DNA of 64,000 nucleotides from TMED14 sp041158165 (lineage in GTDB: Bacteria > Bacteroidota > Bacteroidia > Flavobacteriales > Schleiferiaceae): the NCBI GenBank assembly GCA_041158165.1, contig JBEBBW010000001.1, positions 86,727 through 150,726 of the forward strand. Direction: 5' to 3'. The notes beneath the pieces are model-generated. The model ran no database searches, had not been told where the DNA came from, and worked only from the letters and a program-made list of their open reading frames with translations. This document shows positions 35,982-43,602 of this stretch, one piece after another. The position numbers and the translations under genes were made by a program. Positions within the stretch are counted from its first letter, which is position 1, and the number at the start of each line of letters is the position of its first letter.

Positions 35982-36940
35982 CGCGTTCGGCTTTTAAGTT
36001 CCTTGTAGGCCCCGTGGCGGTAGGGGTCGTCTTCGTCGTCGCCCGCCAGCATGCTGAGGTAGCTCTCGTAGCGGGTGGGGGCCAGCTTATTATTTTCGTA
36101 GGCTTCGCGCACCGCGCAGCCCGGCTCGTCCGCGTGAAGGCAGCTGCTGAACCGGCATTCCGCAGCCAGCGCAAAAAGCTCCGGGAAGTAGTGGCTGATT
36201 TCTTCGCGCTCCATGTCGACCAGGCCAAACCCGCGAATTCCGGGGGTGTCGATCAAGAATCCGCCCAAATCCAGCGGGTGCATCTCGGCAAACGTCGTCG
36301 TGTGCTGGCCTTGGCCGTGGGCCGAACTAATGGCGCCGGTGCGCAGGTCAAGCCCCGGCTGAAGGCGGTTCGCCAGGCTGCTCTTGCCTACTCCGCTGTG
36401 GCCGCTGAAGAGCGAAACCTTGCCGCGCAGCACGTCGCGAAGCGCATCAAGCCCCTCGCCGGTCTCGGCCGAAACCCTTAACGTGCGGTAGCCCGCTTGG
36501 CCGTAGGCCGCTTCGCGGTACACCAACTCCGCCTCGCCGGCCTCGTCGAGGGCGTCGACTTTATTGAACGCAATCACCACCGGAATCCGGTAGGCCTCCG
36601 CCGTCGCCAAGAAGCGGTCCATGAACCCATAAAGGGTGACGGGTTCGGCCACGGTCGCAATCAGCACCGCCTGGTCAATATTGGCCGCGATAACTTGGGA
36701 CTTGCGCGACAGGTTGACCGACTTGCGCACCAGGTGGTTGCGGCGCTCGCTCACGGCGGTAATGGCCCAGCGGCCCTCGGATTCGGGCTCTGCATCCACC
36801 CGGTCGCCAACGGCCACCGGGTTGGTCGCACGGCTCCCCGCCAGCCGCAGCGCGCCGCGCAAGCGGGCGTCGGCCTGCGTTCCGTCGGCAAACTGCAGGC
36901 GGTACCAGCTTCCGGTTGATTTTAAGACAAGGGCTTCCAT
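35978..36940 (-). CDS. rsgA: Ribosome small subunit-dependent GTPase RsgA
   Basis: A 320-residue circularly permuted GTPase for late 30S assembly. Order: N-terminal OB domain, NKVD (G4, about 124), GHSGVGKSSLAN (G1, about 178), DTPGIRGFG (G3, about 227), and a zinc-binding tail CRFSSCLHADEPGCAV. This is the expected order for the family. The -7 box TATCTTTG ends 8 bases before the ATG. The promoter faces that of gldA in a gap of about 50 bases. Confidence 0.95.
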   Translation of the reverse strand: MEALVLKSTGSWYRLQFADGTQADARLRGALRLAGSRATNPVAVGDRVDAEPESEGRWAITAVSERRNHLVRKSVNLSRKSQVIAANIDQAVLIATVAEPVTLYGFMDRFLATAEAYRIPVVIAFNKVDALDEAGEAELVYREAAYGQAGYRTLRVSAETGEGLDALRDVLRGKVSLFSGHSGVGKSSLANRLQPGLDLRTGAISSAHGQGQHTTTFAEMHPLDLGGFLIDTPGIRGFGLVDMEREEISHYFPELFALAAECRFSSCLHADEPGCAVREAYENNKLAPTRYESYLSMLAGDDEDDPYRHGAYKELKSRTR

Positions 36941-36948
36941 CGGAACAC

Positions 36949-36956
36949 CAAAGATA
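36949..36956 (-). promoter_or_regulatory. -7 promoter element (TATCTTTG) of rsgA
   Basis: Exact consensus, 8 bases from the ATG at 36940. Confidence 0.75.
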
Positions 36957-36962
36957 TCGGCT

Positions 36963-36970
36963 TACCTTCG
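36963..36970 (+). promoter_or_regulatory. -7-like element (TACCTTCG) of the gldA homologue
   Basis: One mismatch to TAnnTTTG; 19 bases before the ATG at 36990 and 6 bases from the divergent rsgA box. Confidence 0.5.
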
Positions 36971-36989
36971 GCCTTCGTTACACTTCGCC

Positions 36990-37685
36990 ATGTCGATTGC
37001 CGCCGAAAACCTTCGCAAGACCTACGGGCGCCAAAACGCGCTCGACGGATTTTCGCTCAATGCCCAGCCGGGGCAGATTTACGGCCTCCTTGGCCCCAAC
37101 GGAGCCGGGAAGTCTACGTTCATGAAAATTCTGTGCGGACTCTTGCCGGCCGACGAGGGTTCTGCTCAGGTGTGCGGACTGGATTGCGCCACCGAAAGCC
37201 TTGCCGTGCGCCAGCAGGTCGGCTACTTACCCGAGCACAATCCGCTCTACCCCGACCTGTACGTAACGGAATACCTGCACTACGTGGCGGACCTGTACCA
37301 GGTTCCGCGCGAGCGCGCCGAACAACTCATTGCCGACGTGGGCCTTAGCCCGGAGCGCCACAAGCGCATCGGCGAGCTCTCCAAGGGCTACCGCCAGCGC
37401 GTCGGTCTGGCTGCCGCGCTCATTCACGACCCAAAAGTGCTGATTCTCGACGAGCCCACCACCGGCCTGGACCCAAATCAGTTGGTCGAAATTCGTCAGC
37501 TCATCCGCCGGGTGGGCCGCGACAAAACCGTGATCCTTAGCACCCACGTGATGCAGGAGGTTCAGGCCATGTGCGACGTGGTCGGCTTTATTCGCCTGGG
37601 GCAACTCGTTCGCGAAGCGCCCATCGACACCTTTGGGCCAGGCAAAGAGGACCTTGAGGCGGCGTTCCGCAAGGCGACGAAGTAA
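36990..37685 (+). CDS. gldA: ABC transporter ATP-binding protein, GldA-like
   Basis: A 231-residue ABC ATPase. Walker A GPNGAGKST (about 35-43), Q-loop region QQVGYLPEHNPLYPDLYV, signature LSKGYRQRV (about 131-139), Walker B VLILDEPTTGLD. The GYLPEHNPLY segment is characteristic of GldA, which works with the GldF/GldG membrane subunits. No permease gene is adjacent, so the partner must be elsewhere or the role may differ. The ATG at 36990 was chosen; a longer frame extends backwards through rsgA. Confidence 0.75.
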   Translation: MSIAAENLRKTYGRQNALDGFSLNAQPGQIYGLLGPNGAGKSTFMKILCGLLPADEGSAQVCGLDCATESLAVRQQVGYLPEHNPLYPDLYVTEYLHYVADLYQVPRERAEQLIADVGLSPERHKRIGELSKGYRQRVGLAAALIHDPKVLILDEPTTGLDPNQLVEIRQLIRRVGRDKTVILSTHVMQEVQAMCDVVGFIRLGQLVREAPIDTFGPGKEDLEAAFRKATK

Positions 37686-37778
37686 TTCGAAAGCCCGAAA
37701 CATCCGTTTAACCGCGGCTTTGCTCGAAGAATTTGTTTGAGCTTTCGGGCATGAACAACATTGAATTTTCCCTAAATT

Positions 37779-37796
37779 CGTACGTAAATACGTACG
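37779..37796. promoter_or_regulatory. Perfect palindromic operator before the orphan antitoxin
   Basis: CGTACGTA, a 2-base AA spacer, and TACGTACG form an 18-bp inverted repeat ending 5 bases before the ATG at 37802. A TAAATTCG box (37773-37780) overlaps its left arm. Phd/YefM antitoxins typically repress their own promoter through such sites. Confidence 0.7.
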
Positions 37797-37801
37797 TAAA
37801 C

Positions 37802-38014
37802 ATGGTCGCCGTCAACTATTCTGAACTGCGCGCAGAACTTAAGTCCCTATTGGACAAGGTGGAGCACGATAATGAACTCGTGGTCATCAAACGTTCAAAA
37901 GGAAGCGGGGCTGTGCTGATGTCCATCAAAGAATACAACGACTTGAGGCTAGCCATTGATGTGCTTCAAGGTGAATTAGAATTGGCACGAGGCCAGGGTA
38001 TTGCGATGGAATAA
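37802..38014 (+). CDS. Phd/YefM-type antitoxin-like protein, no toxin neighbour
   Basis: A 70-residue protein reading MVAVNYSELRAELKSLLD, then ELVVIKRSKGSGAVLMSIKEYNDL. This is the Phd/YefM antitoxin fold: an N-terminal DNA-binding half and a short C-terminal tail. A longer frame from 37733 passes through the palindrome, so the ATG at 37802 is preferred. No RelE/YoeB/Doc-like toxin gene lies beside it: gldA is upstream and der converges 24 bases downstream. So it is an orphan antitoxin, or its toxin was lost. Confidence 0.75.
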   Translation: MVAVNYSELRAELKSLLDKVEHDNELVVIKRSKGSGAVLMSIKEYNDLRLAIDVLQGELELARGQGIAME

Positions 38015-38038
38015 TGCGTCAGCCTAAAAGGCCACTAC

Positions 38039-39364
38039 CTATGAACTCTTCCGCCAGAAGAGGTCAATCGGCACCCCGCTCAAGTCGTACATCTGGCGCA
38101 TCTGGTTTTCTACAAAGCGCGCGTAGCTGTCTTTGACGTACTGCGGCAGGTTGCAGAAAAACACAAACTGCGGGTACTTCGTCGGCAGCTGCGTGATGAA
38201 CTTGATCTTGATTTCCTTGCCCTTGTAAATGGGCGGCGGCTGGTGCTTGACCAGCGAAAGCATGCGGTCGTTGAGGTCCGTCTTCGAAATCCGTGTCGAA
38301 CGGCGGCGGTATACTTCCATGGCCTCTTCAATGGCTTTGAGTACGCGCTGCTTGGTCAGGGCCGACGTGAAAATGATGGGCACGTCGTTAAAGGGCTGCA
38401 AGCGCTTCTTGACCACGGCCTTGTACTCTTCCAGCGTCTGGGTCTGCTTTTCGACCAGATCCCACTTGTTGACAACGACCACTAAACCTTTGCGGTTTTT
38501 ATGGATCACGCTGATGATGGCGAGGTCCTGAGCCTCAATGCCTTGAGTCGCATCGATTACCAGCACACACACGTCGGAATCCTCAATCGTCCGCAGCGTG
38601 CGCATGTTGCTGTAGAACTCGAGGTCCTCGTGCACCTTGACCTTCTTGCGCAGCCCCGCCGTGTCGAGCAGCACGAAGTCCATTCCAAACTTCGTAAAAC
38701 GCTGGTTCACCGTGTCGCGCGTGGTTCCCGCAATGTCGGTGACGATACTGACTTCTTCTTCAAACAAGGCGTTGGTGATCGACGACTTGCCCACGTTCGG
38801 ACGGCCGACAATTGCCAAGCGGGGCAAGCCCTCCCAGGGGTCGAGCTCGCTACCTTCGTCTTCGGACGCGGGCGGAAGCAGGGTAATCAACTGGTCGAGG
38901 AGCTCGCCGGTTCCGCTTCCGTTCACCGAACTAAGCGCAAAGGGTTCTCCGAAGCCCAAGCCATAAAATTCAGCAGCCTGCGAGGAGCGCGCGTGGTTGT
39001 CCACCTTGTTGGCCACGAGCAGCACTGGCTTTTTCTGTCGGCGCAGCAGCTGCGCAATCTCCTCGTCGTCGGGCGTAAGTCCGTCTTCGGCATCGACCAA
39101 GAACAGCACGGCGTTGCATTCGTCAAGCGCTGCCTTCACCTGGCGGCGGATTTCGCCCTCAAACACGTCGTCAGACCCTTCGACCCATCCGCCCGTGTCC
39201 ACGAGGCTGAACACGCGTCCGCCCCATTCCGCGCTGCCGTAGTGGCGATCCCGCGTCACGCCGGCCACCGAATCGACGATGGCTTCGCGCTTTTGCACGA
39301 GGCGGTTAAAAAATGTCGATTTGCCGACGTTTGGGCGGCCTACAATGGCGATTAACGACCTCAT
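38039..39364 (-). CDS. der: Ribosome biogenesis GTPase Der (EngA)
   Basis: A 441-residue protein with two GTPase domains in tandem and a KH-like C-terminal domain, needed for 50S assembly. Domain 1: GRPNVGKST (about 9-17), DTGGW, NKVD. Domain 2: GRPNVGKSS (about 185), DTAGLRKK, NKWD. The tail ending SGVPIDLFWRKS is conserved. It starts 1 base after the era stop, so era and der are one transcription unit. Confidence 0.96.
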   Translation of the reverse strand: MRSLIAIVGRPNVGKSTFFNRLVQKREAIVDSVAGVTRDRHYGSAEWGGRVFSLVDTGGWVEGSDDVFEGEIRRQVKAALDECNAVLFLVDAEDGLTPDDEEIAQLLRRQKKPVLLVANKVDNHARSSQAAEFYGLGFGEPFALSSVNGSGTGELLDQLITLLPPASEDEGSELDPWEGLPRLAIVGRPNVGKSSITNALFEEEVSIVTDIAGTTRDTVNQRFTKFGMDFVLLDTAGLRKKVKVHEDLEFYSNMRTLRTIEDSDVCVLVIDATQGIEAQDLAIISVIHKNRKGLVVVVNKWDLVEKQTQTLEEYKAVVKKRLQPFNDVPIIFTSALTKQRVLKAIEEAMEVYRRRSTRISKTDLNDRMLSLVKHQPPPIYKGKEIKIKFITQLPTKYPQFVFFCNLPQYVKDSYARFVENQMRQMYDLSGVPIDLFWRKSS

Positions 39365-39365
39365 A

Positions 39366-40259
39366 CTAGTATCCGAATTGCTTGAGCGTGCGGGCGTTGT
39401 CGCGCCAGTCCGCCTGAACTTTCACAAAAAGCTCCAGGTGAACCTGGCGCTGAAAAAAGGCCTCCATGGCCTTGCGGGCACCGATGCCGACTGCCTTGAT
39501 GGCTGCGCCCTTGTGCCCAATGATGATGCCCTTTTGGGACTCCCGCGCCACATACAGCACCGCACGGATCTTATGAATGTCTTCGCCCTCCTCAAAGGTG
39601 TCAATGCCCACCTCGACCGAGTACGGAACCTCTTTTTGGTAGCGCATCAAAATCTGCTCGCGAATGATTTCTGAGGCCACAAAGCGCTCGCTGCGGTCTG
39701 TGAGCTGGTCCTTCTCAAAATAGGCCGGCCCCTCGGGAATCAACTCCAGAATTCGCGCCATCAAGTAGTCCAAGTTGAATCGGTTCAGCGCGCTAATCGG
39801 AATCACTTCTGCGTTCGGAAGCCGCTCGTTCCATTTCACCGCCTCAGCCTCCAGCATCGCTTGGTCCTTGAGGTCAATCTTGTTGAGCAGCAGCAGTACC
39901 GGCGTCTTTGTGGTCTCTAAATGCTTGAACAACCCCTCATTCTTGAGCGGACCCTCGCCCAGCTCCACCACATACAAAAACACGTCGGCGTCCTTCAGGG
40001 CATCGCGCACCGCGTCCAGCATGCGCTCCTGAAGTTCGTAGGCCGGATCCAGCACGCCTGGGGTATCCGAGAACACTACTTGGTAGTCGCACTGCTCGTT
40101 TTCGCCGTTCAGAATACCAAAAATGCGGTGGCGTGTCGTCTGGGCCTTGGGCGTTATAATGCTCAATCGTTCCCCCACGAGGGCGTTCGCGAGCGTGGAC
40201 TTACCCACATTCGGGTGACCAATAAGGTTAACAAATCCAGACTTGTGGGGCTTCGACAT
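39366..40259 (-). CDS. era: GTPase Era
   Basis: A 297-residue GTPase that binds 16S rRNA during 30S maturation. G1 GHPNVGKST (about 14-22), G3 DTPG, G4 NKID, and a C-terminal KH domain with GIIIGHKGAAIKAVG. The start giving MSKPHKSGFVNLIG was set at 40259; a longer frame back to 40376 would cover the initiator tRNA on the other strand. A GACCTTTG box lies 5 bases upstream. der follows directly. Confidence 0.96.
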   Translation of the reverse strand: MSKPHKSGFVNLIGHPNVGKSTLANALVGERLSIITPKAQTTRHRIFGILNGENEQCDYQVVFSDTPGVLDPAYELQERMLDAVRDALKDADVFLYVVELGEGPLKNEGLFKHLETTKTPVLLLLNKIDLKDQAMLEAEAVKWNERLPNAEVIPISALNRFNLDYLMARILELIPEGPAYFEKDQLTDRSERFVASEIIREQILMRYQKEVPYSVEVGIDTFEEGEDIHKIRAVLYVARESQKGIIIGHKGAAIKAVGIGARKAMEAFFQRQVHLELFVKVQADWRDNARTLKQFGY

Positions 40260-40264
40260 GGCTG

Positions 40265-40272
40265 CAAAGGTC
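40265..40272 (-). promoter_or_regulatory. -7-like element (GACCTTTG) of era-der
   Basis: 5 bases from the ATG at 40259; identical to the maeB element, including the following CAGC. Confidence 0.5.
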
Positions 40273-40322
40273 GGGCTTTTATGCGGAACCCCACGAGACT
40301 TGTGGGTTTTTATCTTTTGTTG

Positions 40323-40330
40323 TACCTTTG
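40323..40330 (+). promoter_or_regulatory. -7 promoter element (TACCTTTG) of the initiator tRNA
   Basis: Exact consensus 10 bases before the tRNA. A TTG at 40300-40302, about 20 bases upstream, could be the -33 element. Confidence 0.75.
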
Positions 40331-40340
40331 CCGTCCATAT

Positions 40341-40413
40341 CGCGGGGTGGAGCAGTTGGTAGCTCGTCGGGCTCATAACCCGAAGGCCGTCGGTTCGAGT
40401 CCGGCCCCCGCTA
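40341..40413 (+). tRNA. Initiator tRNA-fMet (CAT)
   Basis: A 73-nt cloverleaf with anticodon CAT in loop CTCATAA. The anticodon stem holds the three G-C pairs GGG/CCC and the acceptor stem has a mismatch at 1-72 (C and T), both marks of an initiator tRNA. T-loop TTCGAGT is normal. CCA is not encoded. It is followed after 7 bases by a strong terminator. Confidence 0.96.
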
Positions 40414-40420
40414 CTCAGGT

Positions 40421-40453
40421 AATCCCAAGGACTTCGGTCCTTGGGATTTTTTT
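40421..40453 (+). terminator. Terminator of the initiator tRNA
   Basis: A 12-bp perfect stem (AATCCCAAGGAC with GTCCTTGGGATT) closed by a TTCG tetraloop and followed by a T run. Confidence 0.95.
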
Positions 40454-40803
40454 ATGCTCGCTGGGGAGCTCGCTCACCAAGCGGGCATGAAAAAGCCCAA
40501 AATCCGCGCAGCGGATTGGGATTACCTGAGTAAGCACCCCAAAAGCGGTCCGCCGCGCGCCAGCGCGGCAATTTGGCCCCAGCTACTCATCGAGCCCCGA
40601 ACACAAAACGTCTACTGTTATTTCACTAACCCTAGTCTCAATAAAACAGCCTGTTATTTCGAGCAGCAGGTGAACATTCGTGGTTCAGCATTTTATCGTT
40701 TGGCCATCCTTTCCTATTCGGCACATGAAAAACCTCCGCAGCAAACTAGTCTTTCCATGCAGGGCATTTTTTTCTACCTTCCATTCGCTAATAACCCCGA
40801 GCA
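40454..40803. other. Structured non-coding stretch downstream of the initiator tRNA
   Basis: No gene supported here. It holds two hairpins (40501-40517, AATCCGC/GCGGATT; 40552-40569, GCCGCGC/GCGCGGC). It also has an exact 16-bp inverted copy (40517-40532) of the tRNA 3' end plus terminator start (40412-40427), and a 15-base near-copy (40575-40589) of the tRNA end (40403-40417, one mismatch). The second half is AT-richer than neighbouring genes. An open frame 40454-40807 crosses it but looks like chance. Confidence 0.6.
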
Positions 40804-41268
40804 ATGAAAAAACTCCTTGCCTTAGTGCTTTTGACCCTCACCCTGCATTCTAATGCTCAAGGAGTGAGTGAAATTCCAAAAATTGACAACACGGACAATA
40901 CGAAATTTCAATTTTTAGATGTAGAATTACGACCCGTTTGGCCCGGATGCGAGACCTTAGAATCCGAGTCTGACCGTTTTGACTGCTTTAATTTAGGCAT
41001 TCAGAAACATTTAATCAGGAACTTTAAAGTGCCCCCTGCGGCCACTAAGAAGGAAATGAAAGCCCAATCGGGTAAAGTCTTTGTGGATTTTATCATTGAG
41101 AAAGATGGAAGTATCAGTTCGGTCAAAATCACAAAGAGCGTGCATCCTAAGGTGGATGCAGAAGCCATTCGGATGGTCCAGAGCATGCCGACAATGCATG
41201 CGCCAGCATATGTCGATGGCCAGCCCGTCCGCATGAGCTACACCCTGCCTATTAACGTAAAGTACTGA
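40804..41268 (+). CDS. Secreted protein with TonB C-terminal-like domain
   Basis: A 154-residue protein with a signal peptide (ending HSNAQ, about residue 19). The second half, SGKVFVDFIIEKDGSISSVKITKSVHPKVDAEAIRMVQSMP (shown in part: GKVFVDFIIEKDGSISS), is the TonB C-terminal fold. There is no N-terminal membrane anchor or proline-rich stretch, so it is not a classical TonB energy transducer but a stand-alone periplasmic or exported domain, a type common in Bacteroidota. The base composition is lower in GC than its surroundings. The next, decayed reading frame starts on its stop codon. Confidence 0.72.
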   Translation: MKKLLALVLLTLTLHSNAQGVSEIPKIDNTDNTKFQFLDVELRPVWPGCETLESESDRFDCFNLGIQKHLIRNFKVPPAATKKEMKAQSGKVFVDFIIEKDGSISSVKITKSVHPKVDAEAIRMVQSMPTMHAPAYVDGQPVRMSYTLPINVKY

Positions 41269-41624
41269 TGCGTTTTGCGCTTCTCGCTGGGTCAATCTTC
41301 GGTACTGCCTTTGCGCGCTCAAGACAGCATTGTCGACCCCGTTGAACCCATCCCTCCTATGCTGGAATGCCGCAATCCTTTCCTTCCCACGAAGGTGTAC
41401 AACGCCTGTTTAGAAGGAAATTCAACGCCATTTTGGGAGATTTTTGAAATACCCAGCACGGAACGAGATGCATTCCGCGTTGTCCATGCTCAGTGGGCGC
41501 CTACGGAATAGAAACCGCCGTCATTGAACACATCGTAGTTTATTTTTTGAATTGGCGTCATAAAGAAGATGCTGAGGATATTGGAATTACACGTGATTCC
41601 AAACGTGTGTTCAAAATATTCTGA
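41268..41624 (+). pseudogene. Decayed relative of the preceding TonB-like gene
   Basis: The ATG at 41268 overlaps the stop of the gene before. It opens with a signal-peptide-like MRFALLAGSIFGTAFA, but this frame stops after 25 codons. In another frame comes DSIVDPVEPIPPMLECRNPF, which echoes the LRPVWPGCETL region of the upstream gene, up to a stop at 41509-41511. A third frame then runs GAYGIETAVIEHIVVYFLNW to a TGA at 41622-41624. Joining them needs two frameshifts, so it looks like an inactivated gene. Sequencing error is an alternative. Confidence 0.5.
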
Positions 41625-41734
41625 ACAACTAATTCACTCTATCGGAGGGGCTTACAGAGATTAAATTCACTCAATCTGATCTGGTTTATACAGTCTATTT
41701 ACCTTCGATCATTCTCTCCAGAATGTATACTAGG

Positions 41735-41768
41735 AACCCAAATCCAAGCCCCACGGCCTGGGTTTTTT
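41735..41768 (+). terminator. Possible terminator
   Basis: AACCCA (41735-41740) can pair with TGGGTT (41759-41764), followed by TTTT. The stem is short and the loop long. It lies between the decayed gene and DUF2200. Confidence 0.4.
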
Positions 41769-41796
41769 AATTCCACGCTTTTTAGCACCTTGCGGC

Positions 41797-42147
41797 ATGA
41801 CTACCGACGAACGCATTGCGCGCATGACCCTGGCTTCGGTGCATCCGCACTACCTGGCCAAGCTGGAGCGAAAAGGGGTTAACCCTGACCACTACCTCGA
41901 AGCGCTCGCTTGGCTTACGCAATCCAACCGCGAAACCATCCAATCCTGGATCGACGCGAAATGGACCTTTGCGCAAATCTTTGATTCCGTCCAACTCAAC
42001 CCCAACGCTTCCCTTATCAAAGGCCTAATCTGCGGCTGGCGCGTCGAAGACATTGAAAATCCGCTCTCGCAAAAGGTGCGCTACCTCGACAAATTGGTCG
42101 ATGAGTTGGCCAAAGGAAAGGCGCTCGAGAAGGTCCTGCGCCAGTGA
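41797..42147 (+). CDS. DUF2200 family protein
   Basis: A 116-residue protein. The patterns MTLASVHPHYLAKLERKG at the N-terminus and NPNASLIKGLICGWRVEDIE, then RYLDKLVDELAKGKALEKVL at the C-terminus (parts shown), fit DUF2200, a small cytoplasmic family of unknown function. GC content is back to the level of the main genome. It stands alone, with no clear consensus -7 box in front of it. Confidence 0.83.
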   Translation: MTTDERIARMTLASVHPHYLAKLERKGVNPDHYLEALAWLTQSNRETIQSWIDAKWTFAQIFDSVQLNPNASLIKGLICGWRVEDIENPLSQKVRYLDKLVDELAKGKALEKVLRQ

Positions 42148-42241
42148 GCACCACGCTCGCTCATCCACCGTTCGCGCTAAATAATCCACATTTTTAATCT
42201 CCGGCAACTGAAGTAGGTTCGCAGCCTTGAACTCAATTTCC

Positions 42242-43474
42242 ATGCGCACCCTACTTGCCGCGGCTGCCGTCGCGTTCGTTGGCCTAACTGCCAACGCCCA
42301 AAGCATTCAAAAAGAATCCCTTACCTACAGCCGACTGCAGCCTCCGACTGACCACAGTGTCGACGGCAAGCCCTACCAGACTACGGTGACGCTCGCCTAC
42401 AAAGCAGAAATTGATCGACAAGAAGCCGCTGCAGAAGCAGAATACCAGGCCGCCCTCGCAGCCTACCCGACCCAGGAGGCCGCGGCCAAAGCCGCCTACG
42501 ACGAGCGCGTAGCTGCCTACGAAAAGGCCCTCAAAGAATGGAACGGTAAATCACTTGCTGGCAAGATCATTGAAAAGCAAGTGCTTGAAAACAGCAAACC
42601 GTTGCCTCCGCCGCCCTACCAAGCACCCTACCCCCCACAGCGCAAGCAACTTACCCACCAAGCGACGTTCAGTGAAGCTGAGCTTGCTACCTCGTATGGC
42701 CGAATCGAGGGGCGCACCGAAGGCCCGGGAGGAGTCCGCGTGGCGATCACCTTGCACGGCTTCCAAAACGAGCCTCCGGCGGTAGAAACCAAAGAGTCGT
42801 CGGTGTACAATTCCACGACCAAAGCCACGACGAAAGTGATTGAATCTCAGTGGGCAATCAACTACAAGCATCCCGTGCACGTGAAGGCCCTGGCGCCCGA
42901 CGGCCGCGTGCTGGTCGACGAGGTAGTCGCCGGCAGCGACGCCTTCGCCAAATTCCAAAGCGGATGGGTTAAGAGCGCTCACCCCACCACCTACGCCCAA
43001 ACGCACCTCGACGCGCTCCAAAAATCCTCGGTAAGCACCAACATGACCGCGGCTAAAGAACTGATCAACAGCCGACTCGGAACCACCCATCCGTCGCGCA
43101 CCACGACGGTTTTTGTACCGGAATCCAAAAAAGAGGACTACAGCGACATGGCCGAGGCCTTTCAGCTGGCCCGGGAAGGCTACGAGAAAATTGACGCATC
43201 GTTTGAGTCGGGTGCCGCCAAGCTCCGCAGTGCGAGCGCGCTTTGGAACAAGGCCATTGCGGAGTACAATCCCGAAGACAAAAAGGCCCGCATCAACGAG
43301 AAGCTAATCGCCGAGCTCTACCGGAATACGCTTGAGGCTGAAATTCTTGCGCGCGATTTCGCCGCAGCCGAGGCACACCTTGCCCAAGCCCGTCGCCTGG
43401 ACCTTTCCAAAAAGGACCGCGAAGCCGTTGAGGAGCTCGCTAGCCTGCTGAGCGACTACCAGAAACGGTTCTAG
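42242..43474 (+). CDS. Secreted coiled-coil-rich protein of unknown function
   Basis: A 410-residue protein with a signal peptide (MRTLLAAAAVAFVGLTANAQ). Residues about 60-110 are an Ala/Glu/Lys-rich heptad region, followed by a proline-rich bit (PLPPPPYQAPYPPQ) and a mixed central domain. The C-terminal third (about 300-405) is helical and TPR-like in look (AEILARDFAAAEAHLAQARRL). I do not recognise a family. An in-frame TTG at 42227 exists, but the ATG at 42242 gives the clean signal peptide. A terminator follows. Confidence 0.7.
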   Translation: MRTLLAAAAVAFVGLTANAQSIQKESLTYSRLQPPTDHSVDGKPYQTTVTLAYKAEIDRQEAAAEAEYQAALAAYPTQEAAAKAAYDERVAAYEKALKEWNGKSLAGKIIEKQVLENSKPLPPPPYQAPYPPQRKQLTHQATFSEAELATSYGRIEGRTEGPGGVRVAITLHGFQNEPPAVETKESSVYNSTTKATTKVIESQWAINYKHPVHVKALAPDGRVLVDEVVAGSDAFAKFQSGWVKSAHPTTYAQTHLDALQKSSVSTNMTAAKELINSRLGTTHPSRTTTVFVPESKKEDYSDMAEAFQLAREGYEKIDASFESGAAKLRSASALWNKAIAEYNPEDKKARINEKLIAELYRNTLEAEILARDFAAAEAHLAQARRLDLSKKDREAVEELASLLSDYQKRF

Positions 43475-43494
43475 ACGCACTTAATGCCAAGTTA

Positions 43495-43517
43495 AAAGCG
43501 CCCCTTGGGCGCTTTTT
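43495..43517 (+). terminator. Terminator after the coiled-coil protein gene
   Basis: A 9-bp stem AAAGCGCCC/GGGCGCTTT with a 3-base loop and a T run, 20 bases after the stop. Confidence 0.9.
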
Positions 43518-43602
43518 GCATTTAATAATCTAATATTAAGTGGGAAATTAATAAATGAATTAAGGCTACCTACGGAGGGAATTTTGTAAAAATTCTCAAC
43601 TT

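Noticed and set aside
37692..37750. Possible terminator after the gldA homologue
   Set aside because: GCCCGAAA (37692-37699) can pair with TTTCGGGC (37743-37750), but the loop is over 40 bases and there is no T run.
40454..40807. A 117-codon open frame after the initiator tRNA
   Set aside because: It runs across two hairpins and the duplicated tRNA-end sequences, has no domain or signal peptide, and shows no promoter box. It is better explained as structured non-coding DNA.
41275..41511. A 78-codon frame as an intact gene
   Set aside because: It begins in the wrong frame relative to the signal-peptide start at 41268 and ends before the similarity does, so it was merged into the decayed gene 41268-41624.
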